Shown here: one piece after another, positions 44,101-52,353 of the stretch
Layout: each line of letters begins with the position of its first letter
Position numbering within the stretch: position 1 is the first letter of the stretch
Assembly: GCA_030528885.1 (NCBI GenBank)
Contig: JAUMXY010000014.1
Span: 1 to 56,762 of the forward strand
DNA length: 56,762 nt
Reading direction: 5' to 3'
DNA from: Bacteroidales bacterium
Lineage (GTDB): Bacteria; Bacteroidota; Bacteroidia; Bacteroidales; Bacteroidaceae
The notes under the pieces: generated by a model
Seen by the model: the letters and a program-made list of their open reading frames with translations, nothing else
Told to the model about the DNA's origin: nothing
Databases searched by the model: none
Position numbers and translations under genes: made by a program

Positions 44101-45731
44101 ACGGAGACTTTGGCAGGCGCTTTGAGGATAGTATTATCGTGATGATGCTGTCTTCAGCTTCTCCTGAGCGGAATGTGAGGGAAGGAGAATCGCCAGAACT
44201 TGGATATGAAAAGCTGAAGCATATCTACACCAATTCGTGGATGTTCCCTGCACTGACAGTGAAAAGGGATGTATATAGCGCTTCTATTGCAGACAAGACT
44301 GGTCGTCCTCAGTTTACGGCAGTGAAAGCAGGTTTTGCTGCGGGAGATGGACGCTTCCTCTGTGGCTATTTTGCCAGCTACAGAACTGTTGCAACGGATT
44401 TGGCTACAGTCGCTTCAAAGTTGCTGAAGGGAGCTGATAAGGCGGAATTTGTAGGTCTCAGGCATGAGAAGAGATACTACATGGATTACAAAGCCATGCA
44501 GATATTAGGCATGGAGTATGATGACTACAAGGACAAGTTCACCATCGTGGGCGCACCGCCAGAGAAGACGTCGCCTATCTTCAGTTACATCACGTGGGCT
44601 GTGATTGTGATGGTCTTTGTCCTCGCTATTTTCTCCATCCTGCTGGTGGTTCAGTCTTGGCGTGAGCGCACGGCGCAGAACCTGCTTGAAAGCGTCAAAC
44701 GAAGAGCTGAGTCTCGCAATATGGCGTTGAATGGAGCGGATAGCTACACGGTTCGTTCTGAGTCAAGAATAAAGGAGATAATCTCTCATATCCATTCTGA
44801 CTATTCAAGCGATATTCCGCTGATGATGCAGTCCATCGATGTTGAGGGAACGCATAAATACGAGATATACGCGGATGTGGACGGAGACAATAACTTCAGA
44901 TGGTGGCAGCTGCGTTTCATCGTGATGTTCGATAAGAAGGAGGGAAGAAAACGTGTGGATGGCATTCTTATCAATATCGACAAAACGAAAAAGTATGAGG
45001 AAGAATTGCGGTTAGCAATGAAGTTGGCCGAAGAGGCTCGTCAGAAAGAGGACTTCTTGACTACTATCAGCCATGAGATACGTACTCCGCTTAACGCTGT
45101 GGTTGGATTTAGCGATGTGATGGTGAACATGCCGGTTGAGTCTTTCGCTGAGGAAGAATTGGCTGAGTATGCAAAGATTATCAAGACAAACAACACCAAT
45201 CTGACTGCGATGATTGAGGACATCCTGATGTTCTCTCGCATAGAAAGCGGACGAATCAGATACGAGAAAGAAGAGTTTGATGCGGCAGCTTTGGTTCAAG
45301 AGGTGGCTGCAGAATGGGAAGACATCATACCTGATGGAATCTCGCTGCAAGTGCTCGCTGTCCATAAAGGCATCATCATCAACAACGACAGGACACGAGT
45401 GAAGTACATCCTTTGCCAATTGCTGGGCAACGCCATCAAGTTCACATCGAAAGGTTCAATCGTTCTTGGTCTTACCTATCACTTGAATTCAGACAGGGCA
45501 GAGTTCTTCGTCCTGGATACAGGTTGTGGTATTCCAAAAGAAAAGCAAGAACTGGCATTTGGACTGTTCTGGAAAGATAATGGCTTCATTCCGGGCTTGG
45601 GCTTGGGTCTTCATGTCGTGAAGAAAATGACAGACGGAATGGGATTGAAGATAAAGCTTGAAAGCAAGGTTGGCTTTGGCTCTCGATTCTCTCTCTTCGC
45701 TGACGGATTCCTGAAAAAGACTGAAGAGTAA
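41133..45731 (+). CDS. Tandem double sensor histidine kinase (two complete kinases in one chain)
   Basis: A 1532-residue protein made of two homologous halves. Half 1: a lipoprotein-like signal (C29), a periplasmic ABC-substrate-binding-like sensor (40-375), a membrane helix (384-406), a PAS-like domain (428-535), HisKA with H566, N-box N684, and G boxes DTGIGI (714) and GTGLGL (740). Half 2: a new hydrophobic segment (778-798, ending LLPTSC), a second sensor (805-1140), a membrane helix (1151-1173), a PAS-like domain (1205-1285), HisKA H1314, N1433, DTGCGI (1462) and GLGLGL (1488). Sensor motifs recur about 769 residues apart (KPDVILL at 107/875, PIVF at 136/906, LCGYF at 308/1076). Both kinases keep catalytic residues and there is no receiver domain. 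The topology is consistent with four membrane passes. No response regulator is adjacent; a symporter follows 8 bp later. Confidence 0.85.
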   Translation: MINMSMYFRKMSFFIPLLLLAGGIVIGSCSRIKRARPEKVHSIVVVHSWDSIGEEKELFSKTMKQAFKDAELPVNVHHIYANMVHRTQELFAKYDWPVYADSIRKWKPDVILLNDDPIVEWLLTQETVDSIFLKTPIVFAGVNALQRDSLYKIPQMTGFEAHIDLGRNIELLMRIDKKQSLIVELDRAPFDQRLREQFNHDLKDSTRFVNNSNFYLRNFENEFLKDVYAGVAVVNFISCEDPTLNRSDDETPEMGRKRTESIYQKSGTMRHLQVKYDIFSNSLIYYSGMPQFTCIREQFNVPNKNFFLCGYFTGTETQVKDQVEYAARILHGEEARTLPIALHACDYYMDWNVMQSLSPKMAYGVYCKDFHIINAPYYLEEPIMFSVGVGLMFLVLSGLVFTIVHFLSRWKRKGQMDLVDDLLYEEKVHELMFSNTKDTLWVLKEGEFSYSQQFAEYFGLPRTSMPMGEVEKLVHPESKASFDFIKNFREQRGRKAVRLRLSPDGKRWYWAKVMYTVTEEAARTGDLYGLLINIDKKKETEEKLEQAQILASQVALKENFLANISHDLRTPLGAVTGFSTLLTTPGMVFEPGEREQYGEIIHQNTDMILKMIDSVMEKAQIETGDLEILRKPVSVRKLVGECYNTNRIIAPAHLSFLLEMAEPDVEVSIDMTRTKQVVNNFLSNAFKFTMEGSVTLGWRYMDDGSDMIEVYVRDTGIGIEPEKQEHLFERYTKVNETDKGTGLGLNISKTIIEKQDGVIGVDSDYGMGSRFFFRLSRIVQCLLLVFCMGAGLLLPTSCMPDYDVEEKVSNVLVYHGYNKAFSSYKEFDEELLQTFNEQGINADLRHAYLDLSLPNQDTYAKHMELRDSLKNKGWKPDVILLEGDRAARDFLKWKDMGMIDEFDSIPIVFGGLHHPEWDLLRANNNMVVINDPIDYCANINLAAEMTGKNVVNIELDYFHQDSIIRTEIRKAIDRPPYVDNIDLHLECEGNGDFGRRFEDSIIVMMLSSASPERNVREGESPELGYEKLKHIYTNSWMFPALTVKRDVYSASIADKTGRPQFTAVKAGFAAGDGRFLCGYFASYRTVATDLATVASKLLKGADKAEFVGLRHEKRYYMDYKAMQILGMEYDDYKDKFTIVGAPPEKTSPIFSYITWAVIVMVFVLAIFSILLVVQSWRERTAQNLLESVKRRAESRNMALNGADSYTVRSESRIKEIISHIHSDYSSDIPLMMQSIDVEGTHKYEIYADVDGDNNFRWWQLRFIVMFDKKEGRKRVDGILINIDKTKKYEEELRLAMKLAEEARQKEDFLTTISHEIRTPLNAVVGFSDVMVNMPVESFAEEELAEYAKIIKTNNTNLTAMIEDILMFSRIESGRIRYEKEEFDAAALVQEVAAEWEDIIPDGISLQVLAVHKGIIINNDRTRVKYILCQLLGNAIKFTSKGSIVLGLTYHLNSDRAEFFVLDTGCGIPKEKQELAFGLFWKDNGFIPGLGLGLHVVKKMTDGMGLKIKLESKVGFGSRFSLFADGFLKKTEE

Positions 45732-45739
45732 TAAGTCTG

Positions 45740-47176
45740 ATGCTTGTTCTTGTAACAGTCATATTATATTTCTTAGCATTGCTCCTTCTCTCTCGCTTCA
45801 CGGCAAAAAGAGGGGGCAATGATGCTTTTTTTACTGGCAACAGACAGTCTCCATGGATGTTGGTAGCGTTTGGCATGGTAGGTGCAAGCATATCTGGGCT
45901 AACTTTTATAGGTGTGCCTGGATGGGTGATGAGTATCGACATGACGTATATGCAGATGTGCCTAGGCTTTGTTGTTGGCTATCTGCTTGTTGCTTTCATC
46001 CTTCTGCCGCTTTATTATCGGTATAGGCTGACCTCTATCTATTCTTATTTGGACACACGATTTGGCAACACAAGCTATAAGACTGGCGCTTCTTTCTTCA
46101 TCCTCTGCAAATTGTTGGGAGCGGCGGCAAAGTTCTATATCGTATGCCGCATCTTGCAGGCCTGCTTTGCCGATACGTTCTCTGTTCCTTATCTGTGTGT
46201 TGTTTTGATGGCTTCTTTGCTGATATGGCTATATACACGTAAAGGGGGAATCCGAACGTTGGTCTGGACTGATTTCTTTCAGACGGCTTGCTTGCTGATA
46301 GCTCTGCTTCTGATATTGCTAAAGGTAATAACCCTGCTTGACATGAGTGTCTCGGAGGCAATGGATGCTGTGTGGAATCACCCTCATTCGCGCATCTTTG
46401 TGTTTGATGATGCTTTTTCGAAGCAATACTTCTGGAAGCAGTTCCTGGCAGGCATATTTGTAGTTGTCGTCATGACGGGGCTTGACCAGGATATGATGCA
46501 GAAGAATCTCACTTGCAAGGATTTGCGCTCTGCTCAAAAAGACATGTGCTCATACGGGGTGCTCTTCGTGCCGGTCAATTTCCTTTTCCTTTCCTTGGGC
46601 ATATTGCTGATGCTTCTGTATCAGAAGACGGGCATGCCTTTGCCTGCTGATGGAGATGCTTTGTTGTCCAATATGGTGCTGAGCGGTACCATGGGTACGG
46701 CTTGTATCGTGCTCTTTACTTTAGGCGTCATTGCCAGCGCTTTCTCATCGGCAGATTCGGCCATGACCGCATTGACGACCAGTTTCTGCATAGACATCCT
46801 TGGCAGAGAGCGTGACGAACGCACGAGGAAAAGAGTGCATCTGTGTGTGTTCGCTGCATTTGTGTTGGTGACTTTGGCTTTCAACGTCATCGACTCAGGC
46901 AGCGTCATGGATTTAATCTATACATTAGTATCCTATACCTATGGCCCGCTGCTGGGGCTTTTCGCGTTGGGCATGTTTACCAACAGGATGCCCAAAGAGT
47001 CTTGGGTTCCATTCATTGCCATTGCCTCACCCGCTGTTTGTTATCTGATAGACTGCGTGGTGCTGCAGGCAACAGGCTATAAGTTTGGCTACGAAATGTT
47101 GTTGTTCAACGGTTTTTTAACTTTCATAGGGCTGTGGGGGACGTCGACACCGCGCAGCCGTGTCATCGTGTCATGA
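45740..47176 (+). CDS. Sodium:solute symporter (SSF) family transporter
   Basis: A 478-residue polytopic protein of the SSF/LeuT-fold family. Features are FFTGNRQSPWMLVAFGMVGASISGLTFIGVPG near the N-terminus (about 30-60), SIYSYLDTRFG, the TDFFQT segment and the Na+-site region ASAFSSADSAMTALTTSF (about 333-350). About thirteen helices are expected. The substrate is unknown; relatives carry sugars, sialic acid, proline or similar. It starts 8 bp after the double kinase, and its stop overlaps the start of the methyltransferase (ATGA, 47173-47176), so sensor, transporter and methyltransferase are likely one transcript. Confidence 0.9.
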   Translation: MLVLVTVILYFLALLLLSRFTAKRGGNDAFFTGNRQSPWMLVAFGMVGASISGLTFIGVPGWVMSIDMTYMQMCLGFVVGYLLVAFILLPLYYRYRLTSIYSYLDTRFGNTSYKTGASFFILCKLLGAAAKFYIVCRILQACFADTFSVPYLCVVLMASLLIWLYTRKGGIRTLVWTDFFQTACLLIALLLILLKVITLLDMSVSEAMDAVWNHPHSRIFVFDDAFSKQYFWKQFLAGIFVVVVMTGLDQDMMQKNLTCKDLRSAQKDMCSYGVLFVPVNFLFLSLGILLMLLYQKTGMPLPADGDALLSNMVLSGTMGTACIVLFTLGVIASAFSSADSAMTALTTSFCIDILGRERDERTRKRVHLCVFAAFVLVTLAFNVIDSGSVMDLIYTLVSYTYGPLLGLFALGMFTNRMPKESWVPFIAIASPAVCYLIDCVVLQATGYKFGYEMLLFNGFLTFIGLWGTSTPRSRVIVS

Positions 47177-48528
47177 GATTCATAGATTTGTTTGCAGGTC
47201 TTGGAGGTTTCCATCTCGCCCTCTCTCGTCTTGGGCATGAGTGTGTCTTTGCCTCAGAAATCAAGCCAAAGTTGCAAAAACTATACAAGATAAATTTTCC
47301 TGATGTGCCCATACAGGGCGACATCACGAAAATCAAGGCAGAAGATATTCCGCCGCATGATATATTGTGCGGAGGATTCCCTTGCCAGCCTTTCTCTTTC
47401 TCTGGAAAGAAGCAGGGGTTTGATGATGAGCTGGGGCGTGGTAACTTGTTCGATGAGATATGCCGTGTGCTTTCTTATCATCATCCTAAATACATCTTTC
47501 TGGAGAATGTTTCGGCGCTCCCGGGCCATGACGATGGACGCACATGGATGGTGATTCAGCAGAAGCTGGACGCTTTAGGCTATGATATAGATGGACGTGT
47601 GTTTTCTCCGCATGAGTTTGGCGTGCCGCAGCACCGCCCCCGTTTCTATATTGTTGGTATGCTGCGCGATGAGCAAGGACATAGCGGCATGCGGAAGTTC
47701 CATTTCCCTCAGCCCGATGAAAAACTGATTAGCGATGTGCGAACCATCGTTGACCCTGCGGACAATGATGCGCTTCAGCCCGTGCGCCGCGCCTTGCATC
47801 CAGTGTTTGATGCTTGGCAGGAATTTGTCTATAACGTGACCAAGCGCGATGGCTATATGCCCTCACACTGCATCTTTACGATGGAGTTCGGTGCCGATTA
47901 TGAGTTTGAAGATACGCCGCCTGCTTTCCAGCCGATAGAAAGGCTGCGAGGACGCCGCGGTGCCTATGGCAAGGTGCTGGAAGGCGATACGATGGAGGAG
48001 TTGGTGGCTGGCTTGCCCTTCTACATGCAGAAGACAAAGTACAATGTCACCTATCCTGAGTTCAAGAAAGTGCTCATACGCCAGAATCGTGATTTGTATC
48101 AGCGTCATAAAGACTGGATAGACCCTTGGTTGCCTAAAATCATGAAGTATCCTAGCACTCAGCGCATGCTGGAGTGGAGCACCAATCAAGATTGGGACTT
48201 CCGCAATCATGTCATTCAGCTGCGTCCGTCAGGCATACGCATACGCTCCCTTAACTATGTGCCCACCATCACGCTCTGCACAACAGCTACTCCCATCTTG
48301 CCTTGGGTTCCTTTCCCGCCTGATGGGGCAGTGGACAAGAAGGGAAACCCTTACACTCCTGAAGACTTCCGTTGGGGACGCTACATCTCTCATAATGAGG
48401 CGGCTCGTATTCAGTCTATGCAGGAACTGAACTACAATGGATTGTCACGTTTGCAGAAGTTCAAGGCATTGGGCAACGCCGTCAATGTCGATGTGGTTCA
48501 GATGATAGCGCAAAGACTGATTAAATGA
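47173..48528 (+). CDS. dcm: DNA (cytosine-5-)-methyltransferase
   Basis: A 451-residue C5 methyltransferase. Motif I is FIDLFAGLGGFHLAL (3-17), motif IV GGFPCQPFS with the catalytic C71, motif VI ENVSAL (E111), motif VIII PQHRPRFYIVG, and motif X GNAVNVDVVQM near the end. The target-recognition region lies between motifs VIII and IX (about 210-370). The specificity cannot be read. No restriction endonuclease, Vsr nuclease or specificity subunit is nearby, so it looks like an orphan methylase. The start is chosen at 47173 because motif I must follow directly and because it overlaps the symporter stop. Confidence 0.92.
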   Translation: MRFIDLFAGLGGFHLALSRLGHECVFASEIKPKLQKLYKINFPDVPIQGDITKIKAEDIPPHDILCGGFPCQPFSFSGKKQGFDDELGRGNLFDEICRVLSYHHPKYIFLENVSALPGHDDGRTWMVIQQKLDALGYDIDGRVFSPHEFGVPQHRPRFYIVGMLRDEQGHSGMRKFHFPQPDEKLISDVRTIVDPADNDALQPVRRALHPVFDAWQEFVYNVTKRDGYMPSHCIFTMEFGADYEFEDTPPAFQPIERLRGRRGAYGKVLEGDTMEELVAGLPFYMQKTKYNVTYPEFKKVLIRQNRDLYQRHKDWIDPWLPKIMKYPSTQRMLEWSTNQDWDFRNHVIQLRPSGIRIRSLNYVPTITLCTTATPILPWVPFPPDGAVDKKGNPYTPEDFRWGRYISHNEAARIQSMQELNYNGLSRLQKFKALGNAVNVDVVQMIAQRLIK

Positions 48529-48530
48529 AT

Positions 48531-48640
48531 TGACAATTGACAAATTCCATGCGGAATGTCTAATTCTCAATTATCAATTGTCTAACTGTTGTCTGTTGTC
48601 CGTTGTCTAACTGAAGTTATTTCTCAATTCTCAATCATCT
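48531..48640. repeat. Imperfect heptamer repeats, array 1
   Basis: Runs of related 7-mers such as AATTGAC, CAATTCT, TGTCTGT and TGTCCGT, with GTCTGTTGTCCGTTGTC near 48590. An ATTCC/GGAAT hairpin lies inside. The array fills the gap between the convergent methyltransferase and DUF5715 genes and may slightly enter the latter's 3' end. Confidence 0.6.
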
Positions 48641-49627
48641 GCAAGTCAAATGGAAACAGCCTTGCTTGCGTTCGTACTTCACATAGCACAAGCCCTGTTC
48701 CCGAAGGTCGTTCAGCACTTCCGACAACACTCTTTTCATAGGTTCGTTCCAGCGCAGCAGTGCCATATCGTCATAGTAAGTGCCTGTGACGGGGACGAAA
48801 CGGTTGTAAGCAATGTCCACCGTCGTGCCATAGCAGTGGCACGAGTTGGTCGTGGCATTCTGGTTGCCTCGCTGCAATTTCGACACGTCATCAGCCGTGC
48901 GCAGCACTGACGTCACCATCAGCAGATGCACAGGCAACCCCTTCACAATGCAGGAGTCGATGAAATTCACGCTAATGGTGTTGAGCAGATGCTGAGCGCG
49001 TGGCACCAGGTAGGGAATCGAGTGGGTGAGTTTATCCACGGTGTAGAAAGGGGAGTGCGTGATGTTGACCAGCTGATGCTCCCTGACATACCGCTCTGCT
49101 TCCTCACGGCTTCTCACAGGGGTGATGCCATGCTCTTGGGCTGCTCTGATTTGTACGTCCTGCACATCAGGGAAGCATTTGCTGTAGCTCCATACCCCTC
49201 GAATGGGGTGAAACTTCTTGCGGCCAGCAGTCTTTTCTGCAATTTGCTCGCTGGGCAAAGGCTCGTCCTGGGACACCGTGTCAGAAGGCTCATCATCTCC
49301 CTCTTCCTCCTCATCTGATTCATCGTACCCCTCGGGTCCGCCAAGGTGTACCCCTCGGGTCCGCTGCGTCGTATCCGAGGGGTCCGATAATTCTTCCTCT
49401 TCATCTTCCTCGGGCAAAGATGCTTTTTCGTACATGCTCTCTGAAATGTACCTGCCATTGTCAGACGCTGTATAGGCTTGGTTGCTGGCAGCGAGAGGTG
49501 AGTCTGTATGAAGTGGAATGTCCAGCTTAAATACATGGCGTATAGCCGCAAAAAGCCCCATCACAATTATAAATGTGAGGAGGAACTTTTTCTTGCTGTA
49601 TCGAGATTTCTTTTTCCCTTGTTCCAT
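48635..49627 (-). CDS. DUF5715-like, M15-peptidase-like membrane-anchored protein
   Basis: A 330-residue protein. A basic N-terminus and a single membrane helix (FLLTFIIVMGLFAAI) are followed by an acidic, low-complexity linker (about 70-130). A C-terminal domain (about 145-330) carries SCHCYGTTVDIAYN and QGCFHLT, matching the His/Asp and His zinc ligands of M15 D-Ala-D-Ala peptidases (SxHxxGxxxD and a distal H). It is probably a periplasmic cell-wall peptidase or binding protein. A unit of the dispersed repeat (49324-49385) lies in frame in the linker and is translated as QRTRGVHLGGPEGYD. Start chosen at 49627, 4 bp after the malQ stop; an ATG at 49654 would overlap malQ by 23 bp. Confidence 0.75.
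   Translation of the reverse strand: MEQGKKKSRYSKKKFLLTFIIVMGLFAAIRHVFKLDIPLHTDSPLAASNQAYTASDNGRYISESMYEKASLPEEDEEEELSDPSDTTQRTRGVHLGGPEGYDESDEEEEGDDEPSDTVSQDEPLPSEQIAEKTAGRKKFHPIRGVWSYSKCFPDVQDVQIRAAQEHGITPVRSREEAERYVREHQLVNITHSPFYTVDKLTHSIPYLVPRAQHLLNTISVNFIDSCIVKGLPVHLLMVTSVLRTADDVSKLQRGNQNATTNSCHCYGTTVDIAYNRFVPVTGTYYDDMALLRWNEPMKRVLSEVLNDLREQGLCYVKYERKQGCFHLTCR
49324..49385 (+). repeat. Dispersed repeat, locus 5 (three units, in-frame inside a gene)
   Basis: Units at 49324-49339 and 49347-49362, and a degenerate third unit CGTATCCGAGGGGTCC at 49370-49385 with the flipped core seen in locus 1. It lies in the acidic linker of the DUF5715 protein, and the frame remains open across it. Confidence 0.9.
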
Positions 49628-49631
49628 GCCC

Positions 49632-52319
49632 TTATCCTCGTCCGGAGTTTTCAATCAGTGATTTCACCTTAGAGTTGAAGGCTTCGGCATCCAGCAGCTG
49701 CTCAATGGTCATGTGCATGCGGTAATGCCAGTAGTGGCGCGGATTGGCAGGGATGTTGATGCGTTCGGCATTAGGGTCTGGCAGACGTAAGCGCTCGTCG
49801 ATAGACAGCCAGTCTTGCAGCGACAGCAGCGTGAGCGCTGACGGCGAGAAGAGGTGGGCTGATACGACTTCCTCGCACAGCCATCCCGGAGCAGGGTGGG
49901 GCGCAGTTCCGTCCTTGTACAGGGCGTGGTTGTAGAACTGCTGTGTGCGTTCATTGTCTTCATCCCACCACATGCGCAAAGGCGGCATGTCATGGGTGGA
50001 GATGGTAGCTACCGAGCGGTAAGGATTCTCCCACAGCCTGCCAAATTGCAGATAGGGTGACTTCGACATGGTCTGTATCTCAAGAGAGAGGATTCTGAGG
50101 CTGTTCATCACCCATGCTACGCATTCTGGCACCATGCCGAGGTCTTCTGCACATACCAGCATTCGGGTGGACTGCGTCAGTGCAGGGAGCTTCTTCATCG
50201 CTTCAGTGTACCAGAAGTGGTTGTGGCGATGGTAGAAGTACTCATTGTACAGGCGGTTAAAAGCCTCCTTCTCATGCTGCAGCAGCGACTGATAGGTGAA
50301 GTCTTGCTGTGCCGAGATGCGCGGATGGTACACCTCTGGATAGCGGTGGTCGGGCACAAAGAGCACGCACGAAGCCAATGCATACAGCCCGTCGCGCATG
50401 GCAATGCTGTCCTCGTCAGTCTTTCCTGCAAATGCGGCTTCTATCTTGCGCTGACTGCCATATTCGTCCTTCAGGTCATAGCGTCCATCGGTCCGCTCCT
50501 TCAGGTAGAGCGCCTTCACAAGGTCGGCACGATAGCCGAAGATGCTTTCCAGCGATTGGTCCGTAATGTACGGACGGGTCATGTACTCTGCATTAAATCG
50601 CAGGCCGTAGCTCTCTATCTCATGGATGCTCATAGGCAGCGATGGGGAGAACTGCCCCAGCAGCCCATGAACGGAGTGGGTCGGAATCTCCCAGATGCGG
50701 AAGAAACCAAGCACATGGTCAATGCGGTAGGCATCGAAATACTCTGCCATCTTTTTGAAACGGCGCAGCCACCACTGGTAGCCGTCTTCAGCCATAGCCT
50801 CCCAGTTGTAGGTGGGGAAGCCCCAGTTCTGCCCGTTCTTGGAGAAGTCATCAGGCGGTGCGCCTGCCTGTCCATCCAGATTGAAGAGATGAGGCTGCGA
50901 CCAGGCCTCCACGCTGGTGCGTGAGATGCCGATAGGTATGTCGCCCTTGATGATGACACCTGCCTGTCGGGCGGTGTTCCGCACATCCAGCAGTTGCAGA
51001 TGCAGCTGGTACTGTATATAATAGTATAGGGCTATCAGCGCATAGTCTTTGCCTTCGGGTGCAGCCAGCTTCTCTATTTCGCGTCTGTTGTATTTGCTGC
51101 ACTGAGGCCATTTCTGAAATTCTGCTGTTTGGTAGCGGTCGCGGAGATAAGAGAAAACAGCGTAGGGAACCAGCCAGTCCTTGTTGTCTTCAAAGAAAGC
51201 CTTAAACCCTTCGCTTTCAAGCACCAGCTCTCCCTCTTGCGCAAAGGCAAGGCGCAAGTACTCCATCTTCAGCGCAATCACTTTCTCGTAGTCATATTGA
51301 GGCAAGGCGTTCAGCTCCTGCTGACGCATCATAAAGCGCTCCATTGCTAGCTTGTCATTCAGCTTGGGCAAGGCATTGATGTCGCAGTAAAGCGGATGGA
51401 AGGCATAGATGGAGTTGGAGTTGTAGGGGTAGGAGTCTTTCCAATCGCCAGACATCATCGTGTCATTGATGGGCAGAATCTGTATGGCGTGCATCTTGGT
51501 CTTGACTACCCACTGAATCAGTGTCTTCAAGTCGCCAAAGTCTCCTACGCCATAGCTCTTGGCCGTGCGTAGCGAAAAGACGGGAATCACAATACCTGCC
51601 ACCTTCCAGCTGTCGCCATTCAAGGCTGGCTGCTCGTCTGTCTTGACCCACATCTGCTTGGGTTGCAGCTTCGGGCTGCGCAGGCGTCTGTTCTGACCTT
51701 CCTCCCAGCGCAGGATGGTGTTCTGCTCATCCACTACCACATATTTGTATTCAGCTTCGTCAAACAGCAGTTCCGCGTCGATGTTGACCGCCCATTCCTG
51801 CAAGTTGATGAGCGTCATTCGTTTGGCGCGCTTCCATTCCCCCAGCTGAGGTGTGCTGCCGCAGATGGCAAGGAACTCGCCTTTTCTCAGGCGCGGTTCT
51901 ACCACACGCAACTGCAATGTGGAAGAGTATAAAGTGTCTGTAGTTGCACATCCGTCCTCCTTGGCGCCAACGCATTCCGTATAGGCAGAAGAGAACAGCG
52001 GCAGGTCTTCGGGGATGGGACGCCACTTGTCTGTGATGATATAGTGGTTGGTGATGCCGTCGAAATCTACCCGATGAGGAGATACCTCCCACTCGGTCCA
52101 TACCAACTGGTTGTCACGATACATGGCATATTGGTATTCAATCGCTTGCACTCCAGTGTTCGGGAATGTAATTTCACCTTCCCACAGGTTGCCGTCAAAT
52201 GTTTCAAGCGGACATTCCTTCATCGCTTTCTTCTGTCCCTTCTTGTCCACTTTGGCAATCCGAACATGCAGTTCTTCGCCCCATTGGGTTCTATATTCAA
52301 TGTTGAAAAGGATTTTCAT
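49632..52319 (-). CDS. malQ: 4-alpha-glucanotransferase (GH77) with two N-terminal CBM20 domains
   Basis: An 895-residue amylomaltase/disproportionating enzyme of the plant DPE2-like type. Residues 1-100 and 130-240 are starch-binding CBM20 domains (CGSTPQLGEWKRAKRM marks the second). The GH77 barrel starts near AGIVIPVFSLRTAKSYGVGDFGDL. Catalytic residues are in YRIDHVLGFFRIWEIP (nucleophile Asp), CAEDLGMVP (acid/base Glu) and TISTHDMPPLRMWW (Asp). It transfers glucan segments between maltodextrins or to glycogen, in the cytoplasm since no signal peptide is present. It feeds glucose 1-phosphate metabolism together with pgm. Promoter TATCTTTG at 52346-52353. Confidence 0.93.
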   Translation of the reverse strand: MKILFNIEYRTQWGEELHVRIAKVDKKGQKKAMKECPLETFDGNLWEGEITFPNTGVQAIEYQYAMYRDNQLVWTEWEVSPHRVDFDGITNHYIITDKWRPIPEDLPLFSSAYTECVGAKEDGCATTDTLYSSTLQLRVVEPRLRKGEFLAICGSTPQLGEWKRAKRMTLINLQEWAVNIDAELLFDEAEYKYVVVDEQNTILRWEEGQNRRLRSPKLQPKQMWVKTDEQPALNGDSWKVAGIVIPVFSLRTAKSYGVGDFGDLKTLIQWVVKTKMHAIQILPINDTMMSGDWKDSYPYNSNSIYAFHPLYCDINALPKLNDKLAMERFMMRQQELNALPQYDYEKVIALKMEYLRLAFAQEGELVLESEGFKAFFEDNKDWLVPYAVFSYLRDRYQTAEFQKWPQCSKYNRREIEKLAAPEGKDYALIALYYYIQYQLHLQLLDVRNTARQAGVIIKGDIPIGISRTSVEAWSQPHLFNLDGQAGAPPDDFSKNGQNWGFPTYNWEAMAEDGYQWWLRRFKKMAEYFDAYRIDHVLGFFRIWEIPTHSVHGLLGQFSPSLPMSIHEIESYGLRFNAEYMTRPYITDQSLESIFGYRADLVKALYLKERTDGRYDLKDEYGSQRKIEAAFAGKTDEDSIAMRDGLYALASCVLFVPDHRYPEVYHPRISAQQDFTYQSLLQHEKEAFNRLYNEYFYHRHNHFWYTEAMKKLPALTQSTRMLVCAEDLGMVPECVAWVMNSLRILSLEIQTMSKSPYLQFGRLWENPYRSVATISTHDMPPLRMWWDEDNERTQQFYNHALYKDGTAPHPAPGWLCEEVVSAHLFSPSALTLLSLQDWLSIDERLRLPDPNAERINIPANPRHYWHYRMHMTIEQLLDAEAFNSKVKSLIENSGRG

Positions 52320-52345
52320 GTTTTAGCTTAGTTAGTTTGTTTTTG

Positions 52346-52353
52346 CAAAGATA
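52346..52353 (-). promoter_or_regulatory. malQ promoter -7 element TATCTTTG
   Basis: Exact minus-strand match with another TTTG about 20 nt further upstream, giving both promoter elements; leader about 25 nt. Confidence 0.65.

Noticed and set aside
41133-45731. Hybrid two-component system (HTCS)
   Set aside because: HTCS proteins end in a receiver and AraC-type domain; none is present in either half.
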